From: Dillenia suffruticosa
Lineage: Eukaryota; Streptophyta; Magnoliopsida; Dilleniales; Dilleniaceae
DNA: 64,000 nt
NCBI GenBank assembly: GCA_033439265.1
Contig: JAVTVX010000024.1
Span: forward strand, 18,522,501-18,586,500
Reading direction: 5' to 3'
Shown here one piece after another: positions 1-12,129 of the stretch; within the stretch, counting starts at the first letter, position 1, and every line of letters begins with the position of its first letter. The notes under the pieces were generated by a model. It was not told the origin of the DNA and did not search any database. It saw nothing but the letters and a program-made list of their open reading frames with translations. The position numbers were made by a program, and so were the translations under genes.

Positions 1-1551
1 CTATTTGTGCAGTCCGAAATTATAAAATAAGACCGATGTTTCTTGAATCATTACCTATGAAATTAAATCAGTGTAAAATCTTAGAATAAGCTTTAAAACA
101 ATCCTAAAATTCATAAATGAAGTTTAAAATAATATAATTCAAGTATATAAAAATTATTGTTATCAAATTACTCTCAAACTTGAATATTTACTTGTCATCA
201 AGCAAAACAAATAACAAAACAATTTTCTTTCAAAACCAAATCAAATTTTCCAATATCCTAATCATACATATGATGAATTCAAACCGGAATCACAATTAAA
301 ACAACCAATATTTCATAGCATTTATCACTAAAGAAACTATTGCATCTCCTATAATTTTCTTGAAATCAAGAACAACACAAGATTTAAACACCATCACATT
401 TTGTTCACTCAATGCAAAGAGAAATATGATAAAGGAAATAAAATTTGACAATTCTATGCACTCAATTTTATGGAAGGTATGTGTATCACTCAAATCAATA
501 TAATAAGATGATATTACCACAAGCTTGCTAATATATCAAATCTCCACCACTTGAATATATGAAATCTATGCACCAATCAAAAGGTCTTTTATTTGGTTGT
601 AATGGGTTAAGATTAAGGGTAGGATAAGTAAGTAAAAATTTTAAGATTAAATAATTTACTAAAAATACTCAAGTATCAAGACATGAGATTCTTTACATCT
701 AAATAAAAAAATTGCTAACTTTCAATCCCAAATATGTATAGCACTCCAACTCTAAATATGTAATGTATCACTCCTCAAAAGCAAAGAATATGAAATGGAA
801 CTCCACTATAAGAGTGAATATGTAATAAAGTATATTAGTGAATTAGGATTCAAAATCTGGAGTTAGAAAAAATAAGTCATAAGGTAAATTATGTGGGTAA
901 TTCAAGAAAAAAAAGATTTAGACTAATTGGGTTAACTAGGAGATATAAATGGTACGGATGATAGTTCGTGAAATCCAAAAAGATGTAAAACTAGATGCCT
1001 TAATCATTTTGGTGTATGAAAATAAAAATATATGGTTTCAAAATGTATAACAAAGTAAGTTTTAGAATGTTCATTCCATGTGTGATATATGCTCAATAAG
1101 AAAAATGAGAACACAAAAAATTGCTCTTTAAGACTCAATTTCTGACTTGGGTAAATTTTTGTGTCAAATTTTGCATGCCTATCTTTCAAATCAATTGTAA
1201 ATAACCACTAATATCAATCATCTTTCATACAATCCAACTCATATCAAGTAACGCACAAGGTGTAGAAAACTCAAAAAAAAAAATTTGTTGGCACGGGAAA
1301 AAGAAAAAATTTCAGCACAAACTCTCGAGAACCAAGTAAAAATTCAACATTCAAATTCCTAAAAAAAAGAAAAAATCAGCCTATATATATGCTCCCTTTC
1401 ACACTTAGACCAAACATTGTCCACTATGTGGGAGATAAATAAAAACAATAGAGTAAAAGAGAACAAAAAATCCTCTTGAAAATTCTAGTAAACCTACAAC
1501 CTTCTCTTTGGTAGCATTTTCTCTTCCTCTCATGCAAAGGGTTTCTTATAC
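1..1551 (-). mobile_element. Athila-like 3' noncoding region
   Basis: No coding sequence is supported here. It lies just downstream (minus strand) of the integrase stop. Around 1395-1440 the minus strand carries a degenerate form of the 'GGACAATGTTTGGTCTAAGTG' type motif that precedes the polypurine tract in Athila/Tat elements. The remainder is AT-rich and featureless to my eye and may include 3' noncoding sequence or decayed LTR. No LTR boundary was found. Confidence 0.5.
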
Positions 1552-2700
1552 TCATGAATCATTTAAGACAATGGTGGACCATTCTTTCATATTGATCCCA
1601 TCATAAATCTTCAAACGATGCCCATTGACTTCGAATTTTTTTCCTTGCTCGTTTGAAAGCTCCACAACTCCATCTGGGAAAATTTGTGTCATCACTAATG
1701 GTCTATACCATCCTGATATCAACTTCCCTGAAAACTTCTCAAACGAGAGCTATATAATAAAACTTTATCTCCAACCTCAAACTCTCGCTTCTTGATTGTA
1801 GTATCGTGTCATGCTTTTGTCCTTTCATTATAAATTCTTGCATTCTTATATGCTTCATTCCATTAATCCTCCAACTCATTTAATCGCAATTTCTTCTCTC
1901 TACCTACAAAAGACAAATCAAAATTAAGAAACTTTATAGCCCAATATGCTTTATGCTCCAACTCAATAGGTAAATGACATGCCTTATCATAAAACAAATG
2001 ATAAGATGATATACCAATCAAAGACTTATATGCTATTCTATGAGGACAAAGTATATCATCTAATTTTATAGACCAATCCCTACGAGAAAAATTCATAGTT
2101 TCTTCCAAAATGCTTTTTGATTCATGATTAGAAATCTCAACTTGTCCACTAGTTCAGGGATGGTCAAGGATCAACCTTATGAGTAAAACTAAAAGTTTTC
2201 AAAATCTTTGTGAAAATATGAACCTTCATGACTAATTATGGTTCTAGGAATACTAAAATAGGAAAAGACATTCTTCTTTAAAAATTTACACACTGTTTTA
2301 GAATCACTTCTCACACATGCAATTGACTCTACCCACTGACTCACATAATCCACAGCAACTATAATAAACTCACTATCAAATGATTTTAGAAAAGGACTCA
2401 TGAATTCTATACCCTATACATAAAAAAATATCCACAATTAAAATATTATTTAGGGATATCTTATAACAATTAGAAATATTCCCAGTTCTTTACATTGGTC
2501 ATATATAGGAGCATAAGAATGAGTATCTTTAAACAAAGTTAGCCAATAAAATCCAGATTGAAGTATCTTAACTTTTGTACGAGATGGTCCATGATGGCCA
2601 CCAACCTCTTTATCATGACAAAAACTAAGGATTCTACTTAGCTCTTGTTGGGGCATACATTTCCTAATAATACTGTCACCACAAACCTTATACAAATAGG
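1552..2700 (-). pseudogene. Athila-like integrase (broken)
   Basis: Integrase inserts the retrotransposon cDNA into the host genome. Three pieces are visible on the minus strand: a zinc-binding (H2C2) region at 2450-2695, the catalytic core at 2189-2401, and the C-terminal region at 1552-2108 running to a TGA at 1552. In the core, the first catalytic Asp (VAVDYVSQWVE) and the Glu (GQVEISN, about 2140) are recognisable. The second Asp position reads IISHEGSYF where the family has IISD, so it has changed to His. Frameshifts separate the pieces. It cannot be functional as it stands. Confidence 0.8.
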
Positions 2701-2915
2701 GCTTATCCCATTAAAAGTGGTATACATCAGACAAGAATTTCTTTTTCTGCTACCACATCAATCCTCATGGTACAATCTTGCAAACAAAATAATTAACAAA
2801 TTCAGGATACCATGGTTCATCAATGAATCTCCTTGCAAATGAGATAAATGGCCAATGGTTATCAACTCCTTTTTTATCTACTATCTCGATGTCAAATTTT
2901 TTCCAAAAAAAATAT

Positions 2916-3197
2916 TCAACGCAACAACCTAAACTTTGCATCTTTTTTGGATATCAAATATTTAAGTACAGAATGATCAGTATGAGTAATAATGTTAGGT
3001 AGCAACAAGTAAGAACAAAATTTCTCAAGTGAAAAGATTACAGCACATAGTTCTTTCTCAGTGGTGGCATATGATTTCGGTGCCTCATTCATAGTCCCAC
3101 TTGCATAATATATATCATGAAATTTCTTATCTATAGTTTGACCTAAAACTGCACCTATAGTGTCATCACTTGTATCACAGTAAATCTTAAAAGGCAA
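2916..3197 (-). pseudogene. Athila-like RNase H domain (fragment)
   Basis: Minus-strand fragment of about 93 residues beginning PFKIYCDTSDDTIGAVLGQ, which matches the start of the Ty3/gypsy RNase H fold with its first catalytic Asp. It continues with SYATTEKELCAVIFSLEKF, containing the family's catalytic Glu, and ends near HTDHSVLKYLISKKDAK, where another conserved Asp is present. It is separated from the RT by a frameshift and from the integrase by further breaks. It is part of the same dead Athila-like pol. Confidence 0.8.
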
Positions 3198-3313
3198 CTC
3201 CCATCTAGGTTGCTACACAATACGAGCTTCAATCAATTTCAACTTTAGGCAATTAAAGGCATTCAAGCAAGAATTATCAATCACAAAAGAAGTCTCTTTC
3301 ACTAAAAGATTAG

Positions 3314-4130
3314 TCAAAGATCTAGAAATCTAGCAATTTTAGAAAAATCCTTAATAAACCTATGATAGAAACCTGCAAGCCCTAGAAATCCTCTAATATC
3401 TTTTAATGATTTAGGGGGAGGAAGTTTTTTAATTAATTCAACTTTTACTCTGTCAACTTCTATTCCCCTAGAAGATACCTTATGTCCCAAAACAATATAT
3501 TCTTTCACCATAAAATGATATTTCTCCCAATTAAGTTCCAAGTTGGTTTCCTCACATCTCTTTAAAAGTCACTCTAAGTTATCCAAACAACTATCAAATG
3601 AGGAATGGAACACAGAAAAATCATCTATAAAATCTTTCATTAAATCACCAATAAAATCAACAAATATTGACATATGCATATATGAAAAGTAGTTGGAGCA
3701 TTACAAAGACCAAAAAACATGAACTTAAATGCAAAAGTACTATATAGATATGTGAATGTGGTTTTTTCTTGGTCAACAAGATCTATGCCAATTTGTAAAT
3801 AAACCAGAAAAACTATCTAAAAAGCAATAAAATGTATGACCATCTAATTTCTTAACAAGTTGATCAAGAAAGGGAGGGGTAAGTAATCTTTCCTAGTAAC
3901 ATCATTTTACTTCCTATAATCGACACAAGCCCTCTAATCCATGACTATATATGTAGGGATCAACATACTCTTATCATTTTCAACCATAGTTGTCCTACCC
4001 TTCTTAGGCATAACTTGTAAATGACTCACCCAAACAAAATTAGAGATAGGAAAGATAATACTTGTATCAAGCCATTTAATGATTTTCTTCTTTATTACCT
4101 CTTTTACATGCACATTTACTCTCTTTTGTG
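3314..4130 (-). pseudogene. Athila-like reverse transcriptase (broken)
   Basis: The 3' part, 3314-3541, gives an open stretch with VLGHKVSSRGIEVDRVKVE and IRGFLGLAGFYHRFIKDFSKIA, the connection following the RT palm. Upstream, at about 3590-3730 and in changing frames, the minus strand shows FGLCNAPTTF followed by a FIDDFSVFHSSFD block. This is the family's equivalent of the YxDD catalytic loop, with both Asp residues retained. Frameshifts and stops break the domain. Sequence at 3740-4130 belongs to the RT fingers region but is too worn to trace residue by residue. Confidence 0.75.
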
Positions 4131-4131
4131 G

Positions 4132-4515
4132 TTAAGCCATGGCCTTGAACCCATTTTTTAGCAAAATCTTATGCATGTAAATCAAAGGATCTATGCCATA
4201 GATGTCAGTGATGGTCCAATGTTCTTGCAAAACTCGTAGCGATTTCTCCTCTTCAAAACCTATAAAATAAGAAAATATAATTACTAGAAACATTAAAGAA
4301 CTATCCAAACAGATATATTTTAAATAAGAAGAAAAGGGTTTAAGTTTTGGTGCAAAAGATGGTTGAGCAGTTTGCTGGGATTTCTCGATTTTCTCCTCAA
4401 GACTCAAAGACTCCTGTAAGCTCTCACATTGTGTCAGAACTTCATCTAAATTTTCATCCAAAAAAGCACATGCATCAATATGTTCATTGTCAAGAAACTC
4501 ATGATTCATATGCAA
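4132..4515 (-). pseudogene. Athila-like protease-RT linker (fragment)
   Basis: A 127-residue minus-strand open frame. Its second half (FAPKLKPFSSYLKYICLD, then FEEEKSLRVLQEHWTITDIYGIDPLIYMHKILL) matches the conserved stretch that precedes the RT fingers in Athila-type polyproteins. It has no catalytic function of its own. Its position between the protease fragment (4833-5050) and the RT supports the element's domain order. Confidence 0.7.
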
Positions 4516-4832
4516 GGAGTTAGCAATGTCATTTTCATTAGGATTATAGAATAAAAGACATTAAAATCATGCATAGAAATCCTCTTAATGCAATCAAATT
4601 TACAGACATCTTGTTTATCAAATGTTTCATATGATGGAAAACATCAAACGTAAATTTTTTTTATCATTGATTCTCAATATCAAATTTTCAGCATGAATAT
4701 CAATCAAAGCACGAGCAATACCAAGAAAAGGTCAACCTAGAATCAAGGAAGTATCTTCATCATCATCCATATTCAAGATGACAAAGTCAATAGAAAAAAT
4801 AAACTTATCAAATTTAACCAGTATATCCTCAA

Positions 4833-5050
4833 CTATGCCTCTTGAATACTTAACACTCCTATCAGCCAATTGTAATGAAATGTTGGTTCATAATATAACA
4901 TGAGATTGACACCAACACCCAAATCACATAAAAGATTAGAAAATTCAGTAAAACCAATAGTGCAAGATATAGAAAACTCCCTAAATCCTTGAGTTTCAGT
5001 AACAACTTCTTTTGTAAAATAGCATAACACTCCTCCGTAAGTCTGACCAT
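4833..5050 (-). pseudogene. Athila-like aspartic protease (fragment)
   Basis: The minus strand encodes a short piece reading SCTIGFTEFSNLLCDLGVG. This aligns with the retroviral-type aspartic protease active-site region, which in this lineage normally reads LCDSGA. The catalytic Asp is kept, but Ser and Ala have become Leu and Val, so activity is doubtful. Two overlapping frames cover the region, indicating a frameshift. Confidence 0.65.
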
Positions 5051-5818
5051 TGGTACTTCATCTAACTCCTCTTGTTGGTGATCATGTCCTTAAGAAATTT
5101 CTCATAATTCAGCATCTACTTAATTACATCCAAAAGAGGAATATTAATATGTAGTTTCTTAAAATTTTTTAAATATTTTTCAAACTGCATTTTAGTATTA
5201 GCATGTAAAATATGCTTAGGAAAAGGAATAGGGTATATATTCACTCAAAGAAGTACTTCCTATTTTGTCTCCAGTGCCTTAGACTTCTCATTTGCAGGTT
5301 GTTTGATCTATTTCTCGGCCATTTGTTTATCCTCTTTCTCCGTCTCTTGTCCATCCTTTGCATCCTTTGATCGAATTGGTCCATCCTATTGTTGCTTCCA
5401 GCTTCTCAATGAAAATGCTTTGGCCTGCTCTCTATAACTCTTCTCAGTGTCGCTTGGCAATCTACCTGGCACATGAAAATGAAAGGTGTTTGTCAATTGA
5501 TCAATTTTATTTTCAAGCCTGTCAAACCTTTCATTTGTTGTTGTTGCCAAACGTTTGATTGTCGTCTCCTATAATACCTTATTTTGTTACGGTTTAGATT
5601 TCCTAAGTTAAATCCTAGTAGATTATTTGCTCTTGGTGGTGCTCCTGGACTCTAAAAAAAATTGAGATGGTTTCTCTAGCTAAGGTTATATGTGTTCGAG
5701 TAGGGGTTGCTCTCAGTCTTGTCAAAGTTAGAAACATATTCTACTTATTGTACCTGCGAACACTTAGAAGCCATATGAGTAGAATCACCATAATAATCAC
5801 AATATAAGACCTGATTAG
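5051..5818 (-). pseudogene. Athila-like gag C-terminal part with decayed zinc knuckle
   Basis: On the minus strand at about 5770-5810 there is a zinc-knuckle-like CDYYGDSTHMASKC, where the second Cys expected in CCHC has become Tyr. It is followed by residues like NPYSNTYN and RNHLNFF, which are typical of the proline/asparagine-rich tail of Athila gag. The N-terminal part of the same gag lies at 21006-21830. If the 5819-21005 insertion and one copy of its 5-bp target duplication are left out, the reading frame runs on without a shift. Several stops are present. Confidence 0.7.
5814..5818. other. Target-site duplication ATTAG (left)
   Basis: ATTAG precedes the TGTAACACC start of the chromovirus LTR. 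ATTAA follows its GTGACA end at 21006-21010. Four of five bases match, as expected for an old 5-bp Ty3/gypsy target duplication. Confidence 0.75.
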
Positions 5819-8800
5819 TGTAACACCGACTCTCGGTATATGATATACTCTCCTCATGTTCATATATATGATACTGCACCCATTTGAGACACATGATTTG
5901 AAATTTCTAAAACTTTGCCCTTAAAATCACTTAAACCAAAAATTCCATCGATAAGCCGAAAACTTTTCCGAAAAGTGTTAGCAAGCCCTAAAATCACTGA
6001 AATGGCTAATGAAAGCCAAAACACTTAATTATAAGCATAAAGAAGTGAATTTGAAAATTTTAAAAAAATCACATAGCGTCGAATTTATTATTATGGAAAG
6101 TTTAGGAACCAAAGTGCAAATATGAGAACTTGAGGGACTAAGTTGCAAAGCCAACCATTGGCCAAAAGCACACAAAGTGGCCACCTAAGCTCATTCCACC
6201 AAAGAGAAATCTCATTGGTTGAAAAAATCCTTACATGAATTCTCATTGGTTGGTCAAAATCTCCTCTTTTGTGCTTAAATTCATCATGAACGAAATTGAC
6301 ATGAAAGAGGTGTATGAAGGTAGCTTGTAAACAATCTTGCATGAGAGAAAGGCTTAGGACAAGTGTAGAGTAAAGATCTTACATACAAAATGAATCAAGG
6401 GTCAAGATAGCTTGATTAGTAGAAAAGACCAAAACCAACCATTTTCTTTTCTACTCAGCTCACTTGGATGAAAATTAGAGTAAGGAAAGAGGGATTTGCT
6501 AAATGTTCAAGTGAAATTCTTGGAGCATTGGAGAAGAAACACAAGTAATAGAGGTAAGAACATCCTTGACTCTATATCTCTAGTTGATTGAGATAGTATA
6601 AGGATTGTGTAGAGATTGATTTTTGATGAATTATGTTACTATGGTGCTTAGGTAATCAAGGTTTCAAGAAAATCAAGATCAAGATGATGGTTATTAGTTT
6701 GCAAAGAATCATACAAAGGAAGGTAAAATACTCAAAATTAAAGTCTTTACAAGTAGTGAAATTAAATGCATGTATTAGCATACTAGATATGATTGTTTCA
6801 TATTTGAGTTATGTGTAGTCTGACCGTGATATCTTATTGTATAAGACTCTAAATTTTAAACGTTTATTTCTCAATAAACTAGACACCCTGAGCTTTAAAA
6901 TAAGGTATGGAACAAAAATTTCCATTAAAAATGTGATTTATAGTGATTTTGGAAAGGACAGCAAAATGACATATTATGTTTTTCATTCTCTGTGCACGGC
7001 TAGTATGTTTTATAAATTTTTAAAATATCTTCTATACTAAATTTAAAGAAACATAAAACATCAAAGTTTTAGCTCTCGGTCTTATCTTTTAAAATGAGCT
7101 AAACTTCACTTGAATTGGAGTAGTATACTGGAAGTTATGGTGTTTTTACGTAAAACTATCAGAGTATAATTTAAAACTAGAACTGAGGCCGAAATGAAAT
7201 TTTATAAAATTCTCCACTTAGAATTAAAGGACATACTGAACATGAAAGTTGTAGAGCTGTCTCCTATCATTCAGTAGAACTTGGAATCATGTAAATCAGA
7301 GATGTGTATACTGAGATATAAATTTTTCTACCAAAACTATGCAAATTTAGTTATATAAGTACAAACTGTATTGAAGATAGATTTTTATAAATTCATGCAG
7401 TGGGGAATTTGGAGATGAGTTGAACACAAAAATGTAGGTATATGTCTTACTTTAATTAGCATTTTGAATCATTCGAATCCGATTTATATAGAGAAACTTA
7501 TGATATTTTTCCTAAGACTATGTAGAAAGGGAACTTGAAAATCCGAAATTTTATTAAAAGAAATAGAGAGATTAACATATATATATATATATAATATTAT
7601 TGTCTTAGGAGTAGACAACTATACTACAGTCGAAGGGCGACTCAGTTGAGAATCAAGGTTTTAGGGGAGTGGTGTACCCTTTCCTATACATGTGAGTGGG
7701 TTTTTTATTGTTACCATATAGTTAATGAGCAAATCCATATTCTATCGCTTTCAAAACATGATTTTATGAAATAGTTGTGAAATGACTTATTAAATGATTT
7801 GGTAACAATTTTGTGATAGATGGAGCATTCCAAATTTCTTTAATATGTATCCATGAATTTTGATAAAAAAATATAAATGCCATGTTTTAAATCATGAAAT
7901 GTACTTTGAAATTATATGCTATAATATACTATATTGGATTTTCATGATTTTTCTCGACATATATGGCACGGTTGATTTATTGATGATTTTGATGCGAGAC
8001 TAAGTACTCAGGCATTAGTACCTGAATCCCCTTGATCGTAGATCGGGGATAGTACTTATAGCCATGATACTATGATATGATAGGCGTCATCCTGTGCAGA
8101 TTCGCCTCATATGCTATAGCAGATCCGTCTTGTTAAATAGATTGTCGCATGTTTGTGATATCTCGAGACGCAGACACTCCACATGGTTAGGTGGCATATA
8201 TTAGATACTATGTTTCGGACTAGCCAAGTTGAATCGAAAGGGGAGGACTGAATGACGTTTCAATCTAGCACTTGGGGAGACCCAACGCCAATGCCAAGGT
8301 TAGGTCGTTTATTCGTTTAAATGAAAAACCCTTGGTGGCTCGTCATTAGTCAAGGCAAACCCTTGCCGAGAGCTTGTTTTGGCATGACTCTACGATTTAC
8401 AACATGAGATTGGATGCATATGTTTTATGGATGATGATGTTAAAGAAATGTTTTTGAAATTGTCATTCATACTTGAAATATGATATAAAGGTATATATAT
8501 ATATATGGTTTTAATACTCCATTTTCACACCACTTATTAACTATATGTAACGATTATTCATTCACTGAGTAAATAATTTTACTCATCCCTCACTCTCTTA
8601 AATTTTACAGAGATAGTATTTAGAGGGACACGTTGATAGACATTGACGTACACAAATTCCAGAGACTATTGTTAGAGACGTAACAAGGTATGGAACTTTT
8701 GCTATATATTTGAGAACATTAGTTGATCATGTTAGAATGACTGTATGAAACAAAGAAACTTTCATTTGTAGTGTATATATATATATATGTTTGGGAACTT

Positions 8801-8945
8801 TTGTATTTTAAATACTAATAAAATATTTGTAACTGAAATTATGATTAGCTTTGCGTTACATTAAGGATTCTTGGCGGGGTTGGGCCGATGTCCGAGGTAA
8901 TGGGCGACTGTTCACGGCCTCTGGATCACTGATCGGGGCGTGACA
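5819..8945 (+). repeat. 5' LTR of chromovirus copy 1
   Basis: It begins TGTAACACCGACTCTCGG and ends GATCGGGGCGTGACA, 3127 bp. The same start and end occur at 14235 and 21005, and a closely related LTR stands alone at 37957-41104. Inside are short (AT)n runs near 7580, 8490 and 8770. A block at about 7990-8300 (ATAGGCGTC...) also occurs in relatives elsewhere in the window. No gene is supported in it; the short open frames at 6633-7040 are chance frames. Confidence 0.9.
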
Positions 8946-8952
8946 GTTTTCT

Positions 8953-8965
8953 TGGTATCAGAGTC
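8953..8965 (+). other. Primer-binding site (tRNA-iMet type)
   Basis: TGGTATCAGAGTC lies eight bases after the 5' LTR end. It differs by one base from TGGTATCAGAGCC, the common plant primer-binding site complementary to the 3' end of initiator tRNA-Met. Confidence 0.85.
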
Positions 8966-9189
8966 AAGGTTGGTTGAGCGCTGAGTTTTATGAAAGATTT
9001 CAAAATTTTTCAAGTAATATTTCCAAAGTCCTCAATATTTTGAAAATAAATTTGAAAGTTTCCTTACAGTTATAGAATCCCCAAAGATGATCTTAGGCAC
9101 ATGAGTTCATTCCATTTAAGGGGTTAGTACTCCATATCTAGCCTAAATTTGTTTATCTATATCAGATAGAGGTTCTCTCATTCAAAACC

Positions 9190-10420
9190 ATGCCTCTTAG
9201 ATGCAATACGAGGCGGACTCACAAAGTTACGCCTTCTGCTTCAGAGGTTGCGTCGTCTTCGCACGCACCCCTTCAGTACCACCTCAGCTGGCACTGTCAG
9301 CTAGGATTCCAACGCTACCACCAGAAGCCTTGATACAGTGGCACGAGTGGTGGAACACTTATGGGGCACAGATGCCGCCCTCACCACCACCCCCGACAGT
9401 TCCTACTCCTACGACATCAGCTTCTGCACCGGCTGCCCATACGACTTCAGTTTCTGCCCCTGAGCGATAGCACTATTCCAGTACTCCACCGCATCCACGA
9501 GCTGACCCAGTTGGTTAAGGAGATTCGATAGCTGGGTTGTACCAATTTTAATGGATCCGATGATGCTACGGCAGCAATGTACTGGGTTACCAGACCCCAG
9601 CCCGAGTGTTGACAGACTTGGGTCTAGAGGACGAGTAGAAGTTGAGCGTTATAGTACGATTGCTAGATGGTGATGCACTCACCTGGTGGGATACCGTGCT
9701 AGATAACTCTACAGAGCCCTTAGGATGGGAGGACTTCTTGGGAGAGTTTGACGATAGGTACTTCTCGGAGTACCAACAGGACCAGAAGTGGGCAAAGTTC
9801 CTTTATCTCTGCCAGAGGGACCAGATCTGTTGTAGAGTATGAGGTAGAGTTGAGGAGACTATCTGCCTTCATCCCCGATTTGGCCATACAGAGGCAACTT
9901 CGGTTCAAGTTTGAGGATGGACTCAACTTGAACATTCAGAAATACATGGCAGTGATGAAAAAACACTCATTCACAAGAGGTCTTGGAGTTAGCCTACCAC
10001 GCTGAGGATATTGTACGAGCTGAGACAAGGCAGAGAGAGAGCCGAGACTAGGCAGAGAGAGAGCCGAGACTAGAAGAAAAAGAGGCATGGATTTCAAACT
10101 GATCAGAGTTTGAAGAAGGGACGGAGTCAAGGCCTGCAGAGAGACCCCACAGCTACAGGGTTAGCTGGCTTTCCCCAGCGGCCACGCCCTCAGAGTTATA
10201 GAGCCCCCGCCCCTAGTCCTCGGATCAGTGAGTTAGTTCCCTAGGCCGAGGAAGCCCCTATGCCGCAATTGTGACAAAACTCATTCAGGATTCTGTAGAG
10301 AACCTGCGAGATGCTACCAGTGTGGGAAGCCAGGACATATTCGTAGCACTTGCCTAGATTTGGGATTTGGGGGGCAGCCAAGTCAGAGCCGCCCGAGTGG
10401 ACCACGCAAGAGTCATCCGA
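9190..10420 (+). pseudogene. Chromovirus copy 1 gag (broken)
   Basis: The likely original start is the ATG at 9190 (MPLRCNTRRTHK...), typical of Del/Tekay gag. The frame is lost within about 150 bases. The capsid-like core is recognisable at 9642-9842 (LLDGDALTWWDTV, then WEDFLGEFDDRYF) and, after a frameshift, at about 9800-9960 (RSVVEYEVELRRLSAFIPDL). A repeated 27-base segment near 10020-10075 (CAGAGAGAGAGCCGAGACTAG) is duplicated in tandem. An intact CCHC zinc knuckle, C-YQ-C-GKPG-H-IRST-C, is encoded at 10312-10353, preceded by a Cys-rich CRNC at 10261. Gag would package the element RNA. Confidence 0.8.
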
Positions 10421-10778
10421 GAGCACCTACCCCATCAGTTCCTACTGCTTAACAGACTATAGCCGGAAGCAACACCATACCCATTCCTCAGTGACAGCAG
10501 TAGAGGACTTAGGCTCACGTTTTTGCAACGATGCACGAGGAAGCCCAAGCCAATCTCGAAGTGATTACCGGTAACCCTTCGATAGACTCTCTCATATAGG
10601 TTTTCATCTCCTAATAGTTATTTTGAGGCATAACATGTTATGATGACTCATGTAATTCTCGACAGTTAAGACGCTAGAAGTCTTAATCCTTTTGATATAT
10701 ATATATATGATCTCATGTTGATTTCCCAAGTAAATAAAGGTTGATGATTCTCCTTTATTAATTTCACCATTAGGTACC

Positions 10779-11240
10779 ATGAAAATCTCCGAAGTTGACA
10801 CCCGAGTTTTGATAGACACCGGGTCAAATTATTCATATGTAAGCACCCAGTTTGCTCAGCACCTTGATAAACAACTCTTTCCATTGACCGAGAAGATAAT
10901 GGTTATCACACCATTGGGCAAGCAGTTGGTCCAAAATTCTGTTTACTGGGGCTGCGAGATATAGATTAGGGAGGAGATGTTAAAGGCAGATCTTATACCT
11001 CTAGACATATTTGATTTTGATACCATCTTAGGAATGGACTGGCTGAGTTTTCATTGAGCCGCTGTTGACTGTTTCATTAAGAAAGTAGAGTTTCGAAGGT
11101 CGGGGACAATCATTACTGATATTTGTGGGAGAGAGACGGATATTACCCTGATGTGTTATTTCAGCACTAGAGGCTAGGCGATTGGTACGCCAAGGTTGTA
11201 CAACCTACCTTGCCCATGTAATAAACACCATGGTAGAAGA
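10779..11240 (+). pseudogene. Chromovirus copy 1 aspartic protease (broken)
   Basis: An open stretch at 10779-10964 contains RVLIDTGSNYSYVSTQFA, with the intact D-T-G-S active site of retroviral-type aspartic proteases. After a stop at about 10962 the same domain continues (ADLIPLDIFDFDTILGMDWL), matching the conserved ILGMDWL motif, and then runs into more stops. The protease normally cuts the gag-pol polyprotein. Confidence 0.75.
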
Positions 11241-11385
11241 CCCAAGGCTTGATCAAATCCCAGTGGTGTAGGAGTTTACTGATGTGCTCCCTAAGGAGTT
11301 ACTGAAACTACCTTCGATTCTGGAGTTTGATTTTGAGATAGATATAGCTCTCGGGACAACATCGATTTCTATTCCGTCATAAAGA

Positions 11386-12120
11386 ATGGCACCAGCTGAG
11401 TTGAGGGAGTTAAAGGTCCAACTGCAAGAATTATTGGACAAGGGGTTTATTCGACCAAGCACTTCGCCTTGGGGTGCTCCAATACTATTTGTAAAGAAGA
11501 AAGACGGCTCTTTTAGATTTTGCATAGATTATCATCAATTGAACAGAGTGGCCGTCAAAAATCAGTACCTGCTACCACGTATCAATGATCTATTTGATCA
11601 ATTTCAGGGTGCCCGAGTTTTCTCGAAAATTGATTTTAGATCTGGGTATCATCAGTTACAGATCAAGGACGAGAACGTGCCCAAGACTGCTTTCCGTACT
11701 AGATATGGCCACTTTGAATTCCTGGTCATGCTGTTTGGGTTAACAAATGCCCCAGACGCATTCATGGACTTGATGAACCGGGTATTCCATGATTTTCTTG
11801 ACTGATTTGTCATAATATTCATAGACGACATACTTATCTACTCACGAAGTGATGAGGAGCACTCCCAACACATGCGTGCTGTTATTACAGACACTCTACA
11901 AGAAGGATTTATACGCCAAGTACTCTAAGTATGAGTTTTGGCTCAGATAGATCGGGTTCTTAGGGCATGTTGTTTTGCAGAGGATATTTTCGTTGATCTA
12001 CTAAGGTTGAAGCCATCATGAGGTGGGAGCAGCCGCAAACAATTACTGAGGTTAGGAGTTTCCTTAGACTGGCAGGATACTATCGGAGATTCATAGAGAA
12101 ATTCTCCAGTATTGCATCTC
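11386..12120 (+). pseudogene. Chromovirus copy 1 reverse transcriptase (broken)
   Basis: A 139-residue open stretch at 11386-11805 covers the RT fingers and palm: [46 protein letters not shown] (first catalytic Asp) and [22 protein letters not shown] at 11803 interrupts it. The catalytic FIDD follows at 11818-11829 in the same frame. Downstream frameshifts precede the [16 protein letters not shown] connection at about 12059-12110. The core is the best preserved part of this element. Confidence 0.85.
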
Positions 12121-12129
12121 CATTGACTA

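Larger units (their letters stand above)
1..5818 (-). mobile_element. Athila-like Ty3/gypsy element, 3' two thirds (degenerate)
   Basis: Reading on the minus strand from 5818 down, gag C-terminus, protease, a spacer, RT, RNase H and integrase follow in that order, which is the Ty3/gypsy arrangement. Wording such as the [18 protein letters not shown] stretch in the integrase C-terminal half and the VLGHKVSSRGIEVDRVKVE stretch in RT is typical of the Athila/Tat lineage as I know it. Every domain is broken by stops and frameshifts, so the copy is dead. The rest of the element (gag N-terminus, leader, LTR remnant) lies at 21006-23131, moved there by insertion of a second retrotransposon at 5819-21005. 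The 3' end lies beyond the window start. Confidence 0.85.

Noticed and set aside
4862..5050. Second overlapping frame in the protease region (62 residues)
   Set aside because: It is a frameshifted reading of the same Athila-like protease fragment, not a separate gene.
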